This document shows positions 43,466 through 52,928 of a stretch of DNA of 64,000 bases, one piece after another; the first letter of the stretch is position 1, and every line of letters begins with the position of its first letter. The translations under genes and the position numbers were made by a program. The notes under the pieces were generated by a model that searched no databases, had not been told where the DNA came from, and saw only the letters and a program-made list of their open reading frames with translations. The DNA is from Paenibacillaceae bacterium (GTDB lineage Bacteria > Bacillota > Bacilli > Paenibacillales > Paenibacillaceae). The stretch lies in NCBI GenBank assembly GCA_004134985.1, contig REGQ01000009.1, positions 148,508 through 212,507 on the forward strand. The letters run 5' to 3'.

Positions 43466-44218
43466 ATGGCAAGAAGAAGGAAAAAGGAAACGTTTGACCC
43501 TGTAAAAGCGATGCTTCTCCTCGCAATGCTCTGCGCATTCTTCCTTGTGGGCAGTATGATGAAGTCGATATTGGCAGGCGGGATTGCGGTTGGGGTGGTG
43601 GTCGCTGCGTACCTTATCCTTTGGATGTCTAAGAGTATAGCGGCTCTTGAGAAGCTTAAGCGTTCGGGGATTGCCGATATTGACCTGATGGATGGAAGGG
43701 AATTCGAAAAGTATTTGGTGCAATTGTTTTACGGATTAGGTTATCAAGTCCATTTGACACCTGCAGCTGGCGATTTTGGCGCAGATCTGATCATCAATAA
43801 AGACGGAAAAAAAATTGTCATCCAGGCGAAACGCTACAGTAAAAAGGTTGGCATTAAGGCAGTGCAGGAAGTAAGCGGTGCTTTATCCTATTACAAGGCT
43901 CATGAAGGTTGGGTAGTTACCAACAGCCAATTTACGGATGCTGCGTATACATTGGCCGAGTCCACCAATACAAGGCTGATCAGCCGGGACGAGCTTGTTG
44001 ATCTGATTATGACGGTGAAATCGAAACGGACAACCAACAAAGTGACGGCTTCCCAGGCACATGCTACTGCACCGAATGGCAAGTCCAGTTCCGTTGTTCC
44101 TGCGGAGGAGGACTACTGTTCCAGATGCGGGGGAATGATGATCAAAAGAAAAAGCACGCACGGCCAAGTATACGCATGCATGAATTATCCGAACTGTCGC
44201 AATGTGCAAGTCATATAG
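43466..44218 (+). CDS. Membrane-bound Mrr-type restriction endonuclease-like protein with zinc finger
   Basis: A 250-residue protein. Two transmembrane helices (about 15-30 and 36-53) are followed by an Mrr-cat nuclease domain (about 75-180) with Glu81, Asp107 in GDFGADLI and Q120-x-K122 in IQAKRY, i.e. the complete PD-(D/E)xK catalytic set. A C-terminal topoisomerase-type zinc finger (CSRCGGMM..CMNYPNC) completes it. Such proteins are widespread in Firmicutes and may cut foreign or methylated DNA at the membrane. It is a single gene; no methylase is nearby. ATAGGAGGA precedes the ATG. Confidence 0.9.
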   Translation: MARRRKKETFDPVKAMLLLAMLCAFFLVGSMMKSILAGGIAVGVVVAAYLILWMSKSIAALEKLKRSGIADIDLMDGREFEKYLVQLFYGLGYQVHLTPAAGDFGADLIINKDGKKIVIQAKRYSKKVGIKAVQEVSGALSYYKAHEGWVVTNSQFTDAAYTLAESTNTRLISRDELVDLIMTVKSKRTTNKVTASQAHATAPNGKSSSVVPAEEDYCSRCGGMMIKRKSTHGQVYACMNYPNCRNVQVI

Positions 44219-44248
44219 CAGGAAGCGTGTCCGAGGAGAAGAGCAAGA

Positions 44249-44282
44249 ACGAGCAAAGATGGATTTGCTCGTCTTTTTTTAT
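44249..44282 (+). terminator. Terminator between convergent genes
   Basis: The stem ACGAGCAAA / TTTGCTCGT with a 6-nt loop is followed by CTTTTTTTATT. It ends the Mrr-like gene. Confidence 0.88.
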
Positions 44283-44334
44283 TGTGATCTTGAAACGTAT
44301 GATTCTCCATGTTTCTGTTAAAGCCCCCGTCAGT

Positions 44335-45000
44335 TCAATCAGTTGTCTTCATATGAGGTAATATTGTTTTTAGCTCAATTAAGTCATTTATTATTAAATC
44401 AGCATGAGCCAGTTCATCTTCTTGTGCAAAATCAAAATTACATCCAATTGCAATGCAACCATTATCTTTAGCCGCATTTATATCAGACAGACGATCTCCG
44501 ACTACTGCTGCTTTTTTTATATCATATTTTTTAATAATCGCTTTAACTAAATCTCCTTTATCGAGCGTTTGTATTTGTTGAATACTAAATGTTTCAGTAA
44601 CCCACTGGTCCAAATTGTAATAACTCACGATTGCCTGTAAATATTCCGTTAACCCATTACTCGCTATGTAAATTGAACAATGCTGCTCTTTTAAATAACT
44701 GAAAACTTCCTTTACATGAGGATATAAAGCACCTTTCCCGCTGTTTATGTTTTCAACTAATTTTTTCAGAAAATAAGCATCCGTCTGTTCTCTTACTTCA
44801 TCGGAATGATCGGGCAGCAAGGTTTCCCATACTTTTGGTAGAGGTACACCCATAATTTCACGGTATTTATCAATAGGGGTTCCGGTATCCCATTTATCTA
44901 GTGACCGCAAATAGTTAAATGTATCATCAAGCGACAATTCTAAAATTTTATCTGTTTGAAATAACGTTCCATCCATATCAAAAATCAGTGATTGCAACAT
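44335..45000 (-). CDS. HAD-superfamily hydrolase (phosphoglycolate phosphatase-like)
   Basis: A 221-residue HAD protein. Motif I FDMDGTLF, motif II Ser/Asn in IYIASNG, motif III Lys and motif IV VVGDRLSDINAAKDNG are all present. The small cap (about 15-85) groups it with beta-phosphoglucomutase or PGP-like phosphatases. It is AT-rich compared with its neighbours. AAAGGGAGAGAG precedes the start. The substrate is unknown. Confidence 0.9.
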   Translation of the reverse strand: MLQSLIFDMDGTLFQTDKILELSLDDTFNYLRSLDKWDTGTPIDKYREIMGVPLPKVWETLLPDHSDEVREQTDAYFLKKLVENINSGKGALYPHVKEVFSYLKEQHCSIYIASNGLTEYLQAIVSYYNLDQWVTETFSIQQIQTLDKGDLVKAIIKKYDIKKAAVVGDRLSDINAAKDNGCIAIGCNFDFAQEDELAHADLIINDLIELKTILPHMKTTD

Positions 45001-45121
45001 TGCACTCTCTCCCTTTTCACCACTGTAGATTAACTTCTAAAGTTTACCATGCCTGTCACCGCTCCGCAAAAGCTGCAAAGAACCGCTGCCCTGCGGCAGC
45101 GGTTCTGACGGATCGAGCAAC

Positions 45122-46378
45122 CTATGCAAGTCCTTGCACTTTCGCATCCTTTGGCAGCCAGATTGCCAATATACCGAGCAAAGGAAGGAAGGCGCACAGC
45201 TTCATAATGAACGCGATACTGGTCACGTCGGCAATTGTGCCGAGCACGGCTGATCCCAGACCTCCGATCCCGAATGCAAGTCCGAAGAACAGGCCCGAAA
45301 TGAGACCGATCTTTCCAGGCATCAATTCCTGGGCGTAGACGACGATGATCGAGAAGGCTGAGGACAAAATAAATCCGCCGAGCACAGCCATTACACCAGA
45401 CCAGAACAGATTGGAGAACGGAAGCATAATCGAAAATGGCGCCGTGCCCAAAATGGAAAACCAAATGATATTTCTTCTGCCGAATCGGTCAGCCATCGGT
45501 CCCCCGAGAAACGTTCCTACTGCCGCAGCACCAAGGAAAGCAAACAGAAACCACTGCGATTGGCTAACGGATACGCCGTAATCATGAATGAGATAAAATG
45601 TATAATAGCTCGTCATGCTGGCCATGTACACATTTTTGGAGATAACCAGGAAGACGAGAATAACGACGGCCCAGACAATCTGCTTTTGCGTCAAATGTCC
45701 TTCACGCCGAATAGCTGCTGAACCAGCCGCCCCCACTGCGCGAGGCTTGACTACCGGCCTTGGCATAAGCTGCTGCGCCTTGTACCAGCGCGCAACATAA
45801 ATTTGAATGGCGATGGCCACCAAAGCGGCGAACGAAAACCAGATGACGCCGAACTGGCCAATATGCACGAATAAAACTGCGGTCATAATTGGTCCGAGCG
45901 AGCTGCCGATGTTGCCGCCCACCTGGAAGATCGATTGGGCCAAGCCTCTTCTTGGCCCTGCGGCGAGATACGCTACCCGCGATGATTCAGGATGAAAGAT
46001 CGCCGAACCGATGCCGATTGCTGTTACAGCGGTCAGGATAAGTCCATAATGGGGCGAGATCGCCAGCATAATGATCCCCACCAAAGTAAAACAGACGCCA
46101 AAAGGCAAAATAAACGGCATCGGCCTCACATCGCTGAACCGGCCGACCAGCGGCTGCAGCACCGATGATGTCAAATTCATGGCCAGCGCTATCAAGCCGA
46201 TCTGGGAATAGGACAAACTTAGTTCTTCACGCAAAATTGGAAACAATGCGGATACTGTTGATTGCATCGTATCATTCAACATATGCACGATGCTGATCGC
46301 GAACAGTATCGGATATACGGTAACAGCTGCCGCGGTTGCGGTGCTGCCCGCGGATTGGGTTTTGTTCTGAGTACTCAT
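45122..46378 (-). CDS. MFS transporter, fosmidomycin-resistance-like
   Basis: A 418-residue, 12-helix transporter. The N-terminus VYPILFAISIVHMLNDTMQS, then LREELSLSYSQIGLI and GIGSAIFHPESSRVAYLAAG, is the typical pattern of the Fsr group of proton-driven drug exporters. The start is ATG 46378, five bases after the stop of the upstream exporter gene, so translation is coupled; longer frames into that gene are less likely. Actual substrates are unknown. Confidence 0.88.
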   Translation of the reverse strand: MSTQNKTQSAGSTATAAAVTVYPILFAISIVHMLNDTMQSTVSALFPILREELSLSYSQIGLIALAMNLTSSVLQPLVGRFSDVRPMPFILPFGVCFTLVGIIMLAISPHYGLILTAVTAIGIGSAIFHPESSRVAYLAAGPRRGLAQSIFQVGGNIGSSLGPIMTAVLFVHIGQFGVIWFSFAALVAIAIQIYVARWYKAQQLMPRPVVKPRAVGAAGSAAIRREGHLTQKQIVWAVVILVFLVISKNVYMASMTSYYTFYLIHDYGVSVSQSQWFLFAFLGAAAVGTFLGGPMADRFGRRNIIWFSILGTAPFSIMLPFSNLFWSGVMAVLGGFILSSAFSIIVVYAQELMPGKIGLISGLFFGLAFGIGGLGSAVLGTIADVTSIAFIMKLCAFLPLLGILAIWLPKDAKVQGLA

Positions 46379-46382
46379 GGTG

Positions 46383-47879
46383 TTAAACCGGGTCACTTCC
46401 CTTAATTTGAGATGGTTCCCGCAGACCCGAGGGCAGCAGGAAATGCAGGGCGAAGCTAATGAGAATAAAACCAAGCATGGACCAGTAAACGAAATGAAGC
46501 GATTGATACAAAATTTCTCTCAGCGGTCCTACCAAAGCGGGAGCAACATTGCCAAGATGATGCGTGCTGATCAGTTGATTCATCTGCGACGCGTTAATCG
46601 CATCGTCAGCGGCATTGCCCATGTTGTGTAACAGGAGCGAGTTGAAAATCATGCCGAATACGGCGAGCCCGACTGCTTGCCCGACGGTGCGGAACAAGGT
46701 GATGGAGGCTGTCGCTGTTCCAACCATCGTTGCCGGCACAGCATCTTGAACATTGACCGTCGTCGTTGTAAAGATCATGCCAAACCCTAATCCCAATACC
46801 GCACTGTTCAGCGCAAATTGCCACTCTGGCGTCCCGATGCCGAATCCGCTGAGCATCAAGCCGCCCAACAGCAAAACAATAGAGGCAATGCCAATCGTGC
46901 GCTTATTGCCAATGGTGACGAGCAGCCGTCCAGCGATAAATGAACCGGTAAACCAGGCGACGGAAAGCGGCGCGAGGATCAGACCCGAGATCGTTGCCCC
47001 ATGGCCGCGTATCCCCTGCATCCACATCGGGATGTAAACGTCTATCCCCATCACATAGGCGCTGATCAGGAAGGCAATCAGATTGCCTACCAGGATGGTG
47101 CGGTTTTTGAATAGCTCAAAAGGTACAATCGGGTCTGCCGCACGTTTTTCAACAAAATAGAAAATAACAAAAATGACCACTGAAGCGACAAGCAGCGAGA
47201 ACGCTTGTGCGTTCATGACGTTCAAATCTTCCCCGTAAAACTGCAGTGCGAGCAGCAGGCAGAGCAGGCCTGATGTAAACAATAATGCGCCCCAATAATC
47301 AATCTGCTGCTTGGCAACATTCACTTTCTCTTTCAAGCCGATCGCAATCAATACTATCGTCGCAATTCCCACAGGGATATTAATAAAAAAGATCCAGTGC
47401 CAGGTCAGTTTATCAACAAAAAAACCGCCAACCAAAGGGCCCGCGACACCCGCAATTCCCCAGGCAGTTCCGAGCAAACCCATTATTTTGGCCCGTTTCT
47501 CATAAGGAAACACATCAGCGACGATCGTCATGCTCGTCGGATAGATGCCGCCGGCTCCAAGCCCTTGAATCGCCCGAAACAGGATCATTTGCTCAATACT
47601 TGTCGCGAATCCGCATAACGTTGAACCGACGACAAAGATGATCGTTGAAATAATAAAAATCTTTTTCTTGCCGAACAAATCGGCAAGCTTACCATAAATA
47701 GGTACGGTCACAGCCGATGTAAGCAAATAGATCGAGAAGATCCAATTCATAATCCCCAGCCCGTTAAGCGAACTTACAATAGTAGGCATCGCTGTGGATA
47801 TGATGGTTCCTTCAATAGCGGCCATAAATGTTGCCACAAATACAGTAACAACAATTAACTTCACGTTGATTTCCTTCAC
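46383..47879 (-). CDS. MFS multidrug exporter, DHA2/EmrB type
   Basis: A 498-residue, 14-helix exporter. Helix 1 motif ATFMAAIEGTIISTAMPTI (motif D1), GKLADLFGKKKIFI (motif A) and LGTAWGIAGVAGPLVGGFFV (antiporter motif C) identify the drug:proton antiporter family 2. It forms an operon with the Fsr-like exporter and is divergent from the CoA-transferase operon, sharing a 209-bp intergenic region. Confidence 0.92.
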   Translation of the reverse strand: MKEINVKLIVVTVFVATFMAAIEGTIISTAMPTIVSSLNGLGIMNWIFSIYLLTSAVTVPIYGKLADLFGKKKIFIISTIIFVVGSTLCGFATSIEQMILFRAIQGLGAGGIYPTSMTIVADVFPYEKRAKIMGLLGTAWGIAGVAGPLVGGFFVDKLTWHWIFFINIPVGIATIVLIAIGLKEKVNVAKQQIDYWGALLFTSGLLCLLLALQFYGEDLNVMNAQAFSLLVASVVIFVIFYFVEKRAADPIVPFELFKNRTILVGNLIAFLISAYVMGIDVYIPMWMQGIRGHGATISGLILAPLSVAWFTGSFIAGRLLVTIGNKRTIGIASIVLLLGGLMLSGFGIGTPEWQFALNSAVLGLGFGMIFTTTTVNVQDAVPATMVGTATASITLFRTVGQAVGLAVFGMIFNSLLLHNMGNAADDAINASQMNQLISTHHLGNVAPALVGPLREILYQSLHFVYWSMLGFILISFALHFLLPSGLREPSQIKGSDPV

Positions 47880-48088
47880 TCTGCATCCTCCATAAAAGCA
47901 TAACTACACATAACTAACTCATTTAAACATATGGCCGCCTTAATTGACAAGAGTCGCTGACAAATAAAAAAAGGAAAGTCGTGATAACGGCAATAAGGCA
48001 CATTACCACTATTGACGCATCATAAGAAACACATATATAATTCATATATAAAAATATTTTTCATAAATGAAATATCGGAAGGGGGCAT

Positions 48089-49246
48089 ATGATGAAGCTG
48101 CTGGATGGACTGCTCGTTCTGGATATTAGCCAAGGGATTGCTGGCTCGTTCGCTGCGCTAAGGCTCGCTGACCTGGGGGCCCGCGTCATTAAAGTTGAAC
48201 TTCGGGAGGGTGGAGATGCTGGCAGAACCCAACTGCTGAACGATCAGTCAGTCGATGGGGAAAGCGCGATGTTTCACACCCTTAACAGAAATAAAGAAAG
48301 CTATGCTGTAAATTGCCGCGATCAAGCAGATTTGGACAAAATGGAGCGGTTGGTGGCAGAGGCGGACGTATTGATCGACAGTACGCAGCCGGGCGAAGTC
48401 AATCCGTTCGGTCTGGAAGTTGACCGTGTTCGAGCATTGAACCCGCAGCTGATTTATGGAAGCGTTACCGGCTGCGGTCCGGATGGCCCATGGCAGGTTC
48501 AACCTGCGCAAGACCTGCTCGTGCAAGCGTTGACCGGGATGCCTTGGCTGAACGGCAATGCGGATGAACCGCCGGTTCCATTCGGGCTGTCTGTCACGGA
48601 TTTGTTTGCCAGCGCCAACTTGGTGCAAGGTATTTTGGCCGCTTTGATTCGGAGACCGACAATTGGTCTGGGGGCACATGTGGAGATCAGCTTGTTGGAA
48701 GCTGCGCTCGATTTTCAATTCGAAGTGTTGACGACCCATCTGAATGATGGCGGCAAACTGCCGCGCCGCAGCAGCGTAAATAATGCCCATGCCTATTTAG
48801 GCGCTCCTTATGGCGTTTATCGGACCCAAGACAGCTATTTGTCATTGGCGATGGGCTCCATTGTTCAACTGGGCGAACTGCTGGAATGCACGCAATTGGC
48901 TGGTTATCAGGACCCGCAATCCTGGTTTGACCGCAGGGATGAAATTAAAAGCATCCTTGCAGATCACCTGAAGACACGATCAACGGCACAATGGCTGGCC
49001 ATGCTGGAGCCAGCAGATTATTGGTGCGCCAAAGTGCTTGATGTAGACGGTCTGTTGGCGCATGAAGGCTTTCATGTGCTGGAGATGGTTCAGGATGTAA
49101 GACGCAGTAATGGCTCCGCTCTCAAAGCGATGCGCTGCCCGATTCGTGTAGACGGGACGAACTTGTTGGCCGATCAGGGTGCGCCTCTTCTGGGTGAGCA
49201 CAATGAACGGATCGACCAAACGTATGGCCTGAACGTGACATCTTGA
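48089..49246 (+). CDS. Class III (CaiB/BaiF) CoA-transferase, first copy
   Basis: A 385-residue member of the formyl-CoA transferase/CaiB family. The N-terminal GLLVLDISQGIAGSFAALRL and ADLGARVIKVELREGGDAGR are the CoA-binding signatures. Asp142 in AQDLLVQALTG is in the place of the catalytic aspartate that forms the acyl-anhydride intermediate. It moves CoA between carboxylic acids. GGAAGGGGG precedes the ATG. It is first of an operon with a paralogue (49285), a signal-less binding protein and an IclR regulator, suggesting degradation of an organic acid. Confidence 0.9.
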   Translation: MMKLLDGLLVLDISQGIAGSFAALRLADLGARVIKVELREGGDAGRTQLLNDQSVDGESAMFHTLNRNKESYAVNCRDQADLDKMERLVAEADVLIDSTQPGEVNPFGLEVDRVRALNPQLIYGSVTGCGPDGPWQVQPAQDLLVQALTGMPWLNGNADEPPVPFGLSVTDLFASANLVQGILAALIRRPTIGLGAHVEISLLEAALDFQFEVLTTHLNDGGKLPRRSSVNNAHAYLGAPYGVYRTQDSYLSLAMGSIVQLGELLECTQLAGYQDPQSWFDRRDEIKSILADHLKTRSTAQWLAMLEPADYWCAKVLDVDGLLAHEGFHVLEMVQDVRRSNGSALKAMRCPIRVDGTNLLADQGAPLLGEHNERIDQTYGLNVTS

Positions 49247-49284
49247 CTGAACAAAAAATCCAAGCGAATGAGAGCTGAATTAAC

Positions 49285-50568
49285 ATGGTGCATAAACCTT
49301 TGCAAGGAATGGTCGTGCTTGACTTCAGTCAGTTTCTTTCCGGTCCTTATGCAGGCTTGCGACTCGCTGATCTTGGGGCGCGCGTCATTAAAGTTGAAAG
49401 GCCTGATGGCGGCGACTTGTGCAGACGGCTTTATATTTCCAATTTGGAGCTTGACGGGGACAGTACGCTATTTCATTCCATTAATCGGAATAAGGAAAGT
49501 TTTTCGGTCAATTTGAAAGATCCGCAAGAGCGGCAGACGGTCATCGAACTGCTGAAGAAAGCCGATATTATGATTCAAAATTACCGTCCCGGCGTGATCG
49601 AAAAGTTGGGCTACAGCTATGAGGAAGTGAAGGCGATTAATCCCGGTATCATCTATGGCTCGATCAGCGGATACGGGACCGAAGGGCCGCTGCTTGACAA
49701 GCCAGGCCAGGATTTGCTGGTCCAATCCTTTGCCGGCATCCCTTGGCTGAGTGGGGACACGGGACGCGATCCGATGCCGTTTGGATTGGCAATAGCGGAT
49801 ATGATGGCCGGAGCCCACCTGGTGCAGGGAATACTGGCGGCGGCCGTGCGAAGGGCTATTACGGGGCAAGGCGCACGCATTGAGACGAGTTTGCTTGAAT
49901 CGACGCTCGATACGATGCAGGAAGTATGGTGCGATGTGCTGCAGCAGACAGACGATAAAGACAAGCTTGAGCCCGTCGCCGCCAGTCGTGGCCGGAAGGT
50001 CGAGCCGCCGATGGCAACCGGTATCTATGCGGTACAGGACGGCTATATTGCGCTCGGATCGATGCCGATTGCGGCGCTTGACCAACTGATCGGCTGCAAG
50101 GAGATGGAGCAGGAGGGGAAATTGCTAGAGAAAGCAGAAGGCAACACACAAGAGAATGTGGAAGAAACGGGAGAGATAGAAGAAACAGTAGAAACAGTAG
50201 AAACAGTAGAAACAGTAGAAATAGAAGAAACAGAAGAAACAGGGGAGCAGATAGGCGAACGCATCCGGCGGAAATTGCAGGAGCATCTGCTGCAGCGGCC
50301 TGCGTCGCATTGGGTCAGCAAGTTGGCGCAGCATGGGCTGCCCTGTGTCCAAGTGACGGATTGGCATAACCTGCTGCAGCACGATGCCTTCCGGCAGCTA
50401 GAAATGATCCAGCAGATCAGCCGTCCGAACGGCGTAAGCATGTCCGCGCTGCGCTGCCCGATCCGGATTGACGGGGAGCGCTTCACATCACCGAAGGGCT
50501 CGCCGACAATTGGCGAGCATAACGAGCGAATTACCGCTGATTTGATTGGGAATCGAATGGGAGGCTAA
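49285..50568 (+). CDS. Class III CoA-transferase, second copy, with an acidic repeat insertion
   Basis: A 427-residue paralogue of the preceding enzyme (GMVVLDFSQFLSGPYAGLRL, ADLGARVIKVERPDGGDLCR), with catalytic-position Asp143 in GQDLLVQSFAG. About residues 280-325 hold a low-complexity acidic insertion (ETVETVETVETVEIEETEE) encoded by short tandem repeats and absent from the first copy. The insertion falls in the small domain, on a surface loop by analogy. Family III enzymes are interlocked dimers; the two genes may form a heterodimer. Confidence 0.9.
   Translation: MVHKPLQGMVVLDFSQFLSGPYAGLRLADLGARVIKVERPDGGDLCRRLYISNLELDGDSTLFHSINRNKESFSVNLKDPQERQTVIELLKKADIMIQNYRPGVIEKLGYSYEEVKAINPGIIYGSISGYGTEGPLLDKPGQDLLVQSFAGIPWLSGDTGRDPMPFGLAIADMMAGAHLVQGILAAAVRRAITGQGARIETSLLESTLDTMQEVWCDVLQQTDDKDKLEPVAASRGRKVEPPMATGIYAVQDGYIALGSMPIAALDQLIGCKEMEQEGKLLEKAEGNTQENVEETGEIEETVETVETVETVEIEETEETGEQIGERIRRKLQEHLLQRPASHWVSKLAQHGLPCVQVTDWHNLLQHDAFRQLEMIQQISRPNGVSMSALRCPIRIDGERFTSPKGSPTIGEHNERITADLIGNRMGG
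50160..50245 (+). repeat. In-frame 9-bp repeat inside the CoA-transferase gene
   Basis: Near-perfect GAAACAGTA units (four to five), flanked by diverged GAAGAAACA units, all multiples of three, coding Glu-Thr-Val. It is a coding minisatellite of the same 9-bp period as that after cysI. Length variation between strains is expected. Confidence 0.85.
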
Positions 50569-50569
50569 C

Positions 50570-51721
50570 ATGATACGATTACGTGGAATGACCTGGAACC
50601 ATGAACGGGGCATCAAGCCGCTGCAGGCGGCTGCCGAAGCCTTCAGACAGAGACGGCCTGAAGTTGTGATTGATTGGGATGCGCGTTCATTGCAGGATTT
50701 TGAACAGTATCCGCTTGAATTGCTGGCGAATACCTACGATCTGATAATGATTGACCATCCTCACCTCGGAACAGCGGTAGCCGAACAACTGCTTGTCCCG
50801 TTGGACGGTCGATTAGCTGAACCCTATTTGGAAGAGCAGCAGGCGGGCAGTGTTGGCCAAAGCCATGCAAGCTATCATTATGCCGGACACCAATGGGCTG
50901 TCGCGGCCGACGCCGCAGCGCAGGTGAGCGCCTATCGCCCGGATCTGCTCCAGGCAAGAGAACTGCATGTGCCGCAGACATGGGCAGAGGTGGGCCGGCT
51001 CGCATCGGCACTGCCGGAAGGACAGCGTATTGGCTTGCCGCTTGTCCCGGTTCACGCCTTTGCGAGCCTGTTCACGCTTTGCTCGCAGCTTTCTGCCCGC
51101 TCCTTCTGGAGCGATGGCAGCGAGTTGGATGCCGATGTTGGCGAGGCAGCGCTTGTCTTGCTGCAGGAACTGCTGCCGCTTCTTCATCCCCAATCGCTGG
51201 ATGTCGATCCGATTGTGATGTCCAACTTGATGTCCAATACAGATGAGATTGCCTATGTACCATTAATGTACGGGTATTCCAACTATGCGCGCAGCGGCTT
51301 TGCTCCGCATTTGGTCAAATACGCGAATATTCCGTCAGATGACGGTGAGCCGCGCGGCAGTATGATCGGTGGCGTCGGACTTGCGATTTCGTCCCAAAGC
51401 CAACATGTCGAGGTTGCCGCCGAGTTTGTAGCCATGACTGCAAGCCCGGCGTTCCAGCGTACTGCGTTTTTCTTAAATGGCGGTCAGCCCGGGCATCGCA
51501 GCGCATGGCTTGATCCTGAAGTGAACCGCATTTCGAACGGATTTTTTGCGGATACGCTGCAGACGCTTGACCTCGGCTCCATGCGTCCGCGCTTTGACGG
51601 TTATATTGCGTTTCAGGAACAGGCGGGCAGCATGATCCGGAAGTTTCTCCTGGCTGGGAACGCAAATCGCAAGCAATTGATCGGACAATTGAATGAGCTG
51701 CTGCTGGCCTCATACAAGTAA
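50570..51721 (+). CDS. Solute-binding-protein fold without signal peptide
   Basis: A 383-residue protein of the extracellular sugar-binding (family 1) fold: LRGMTWNHERGIKPLQAAAE, YDLIMIDHPHLGTAVAEQLL, MIGGVGLAISSQSQHVEVAA. It has neither a signal peptide nor a lipobox. The start is ATG 50570 with GGGAGG seven nt upstream; the upstream frame to 50546 adds no hydrophobic stretch. It is therefore probably cytoplasmic. It follows the second CoA-transferase by one base, and no permease genes exist nearby. It may bind an acid or CoA-linked intermediate of the operon; this is inference. Confidence 0.8.
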   Translation: MIRLRGMTWNHERGIKPLQAAAEAFRQRRPEVVIDWDARSLQDFEQYPLELLANTYDLIMIDHPHLGTAVAEQLLVPLDGRLAEPYLEEQQAGSVGQSHASYHYAGHQWAVAADAAAQVSAYRPDLLQARELHVPQTWAEVGRLASALPEGQRIGLPLVPVHAFASLFTLCSQLSARSFWSDGSELDADVGEAALVLLQELLPLLHPQSLDVDPIVMSNLMSNTDEIAYVPLMYGYSNYARSGFAPHLVKYANIPSDDGEPRGSMIGGVGLAISSQSQHVEVAAEFVAMTASPAFQRTAFFLNGGQPGHRSAWLDPEVNRISNGFFADTLQTLDLGSMRPRFDGYIAFQEQAGSMIRKFLLAGNANRKQLIGQLNELLLASYK

Positions 51722-51804
51722 TAGAAAAATGCTTCTCCGCTCCTTTTACAAGGACATACGAGTTATAATATGAGCAGTGATGTACTTGAGAGAAGGGGAA
51801 TGGA

Positions 51805-52566
51805 ATGAAAGATTACAAAGTGCCAGCGCTTGAAAAAGGGCTGGAAATACTAGAAACGCTATCTTCTGCTGCCGTACCCATGTCATTGACGGATTTAAGC
51901 CGCACTTTGGGGCGCAGTACGAGCGAGCTGTACCGAATGATCGGTTTTTTGGAGACGAAAGGTTACATTACCAAAGAGGTTTATTCAGGCAATTACCACC
52001 TTTCTTTAAAATTGTACGAGCTTGCCCATACCCACTCGCCTGTCGATCAATTGATAAGAGCGGCGATGCTGCCCATGCGGGAGTTTGCAGCTGACATGCA
52101 GGAATCATGCCATCTCGGTGTTCTTCGCAATACCGAACTGATCGTGCTTCGACAAGAGGAAAGCCCAACCAAGTACCGGCTTTCTGTTGAAGTAGGAGGC
52201 AGATTTGACTCATTGCACACCGCGTCTGGCCGTCTGCTGATTGCGTATTTGCCTGATGTGGAGCGCGAATGGTTTTTGGATAATCACGCAGGGTTCGCCG
52301 CAATGGAGGCTAATGACAAAGCATCGTTTATGAACAAACTGGAACAAATCCGGCAGGTGGGCTACAGCAGCGCTGAAGCTGAGTCGCATCGTGGGGTCAA
52401 AGATTTTGCAGTGCTGGTAGGCAATCCGAAAATTGGACTTATGGCGTCGCTCGCCGTGCCTTGTCTGGAGCAGCTTCATCACACTCACTCGGACGCGGAA
52501 CTGCTGGCCGCATTGAAAACATGCGCCCATAAGATTACCGGGGCATTAGGCATCTCTTCAATATAG
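51805..52566 (+). CDS. IclR-family transcriptional regulator
   Basis: A 253-residue regulator. The N-terminal winged helix (VPALEKGLEILETLSSA, SLTDLSRTLGRSTSELYRMI) is followed by an effector-binding domain (ESCHLGVLRN, DSLHTASGRLLIAYL, VGYSSAEAESHRGVKDFAVL). IclR proteins control catabolic operons for aromatic or organic acids; this one probably controls the CoA-transferase operon upstream. AGAAGGGG precedes the ATG. A -10-like TATAAT is at 51764-51769. Confidence 0.93.
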   Translation: MKDYKVPALEKGLEILETLSSAAVPMSLTDLSRTLGRSTSELYRMIGFLETKGYITKEVYSGNYHLSLKLYELAHTHSPVDQLIRAAMLPMREFAADMQESCHLGVLRNTELIVLRQEESPTKYRLSVEVGGRFDSLHTASGRLLIAYLPDVEREWFLDNHAGFAAMEANDKASFMNKLEQIRQVGYSSAEAESHRGVKDFAVLVGNPKIGLMASLAVPCLEQLHHTHSDAELLAALKTCAHKITGALGISSI

Positions 52567-52639
52567 GCTTAGTTGCCTGGTTCATGTCTGCATCGTGCAT
52601 TAATTGCTTGCTTCACGACTGCGCAGCAGACAGCCGCAG

Positions 52640-52683
52640 AAAAACCCTGACAAGTCGAGTGCATCGATTTGCCAGGTTTTTTT
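52640..52683 (+). terminator. Terminator after the IclR gene
   Basis: An imperfect stem AAAACCCTGACAA / TTTGCCAGGTTTT followed by a T run. The sequence from here to 52820 shows no gene. Confidence 0.7.
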
Positions 52684-52822
52684 GCAATTATTAACACACT
52701 TAATTATTCTGCGCGCAATACTGCCGTTGATCATCATGTATTCCCTTCGCAAAGCGTATTGTTGAATGTGTGGAGCGGACGGAAATCGATCGGTTAGAAC
52801 GTAATAAACGCGCTCACCGCAA

Positions 52823-52851
52823 TTGTCCTTTTAAAAATTATCTGATATACT
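52823..52851 (+). promoter_or_regulatory. Promoter of the leader peptide and efflux gene
   Basis: TTGTCC (52823-52828) and TATACT (52846-52851) are separated by exactly 17 bp. Transcription would begin near 52858, just before the AGGAGGTG of the leader peptide. Confidence 0.75.
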
Positions 52852-52877
52852 ACATTTACTTTTAGGAGGTGTTTCTT

Positions 52878-52907
52878 TTGGGTATCCATTTCATGCGTTT
52901 AAGGTAA
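52878..52907 (+). CDS. Nine-codon regulatory leader peptide MGIHFMRLR
   Basis: TTG 52878 lies six nt after a perfect AGGAGGTG and opens a nine-codon frame reading MGIHFMRLR then TAA. The ending Met-Arg-Leu-Arg is the same Arg-x-Arg arrest motif as in the leader of ermD-type genes, where macrolide-bound ribosomes stall. It is followed by an intrinsic terminator and then a Mef-like efflux gene. The role is transcriptional or translational attenuation; the peptide itself has no other expected function. Confidence 0.75.
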   Translation: MGIHFMRLR

Positions 52908-52928
52908 TGCAAGGTGCAATGCAGGCTT

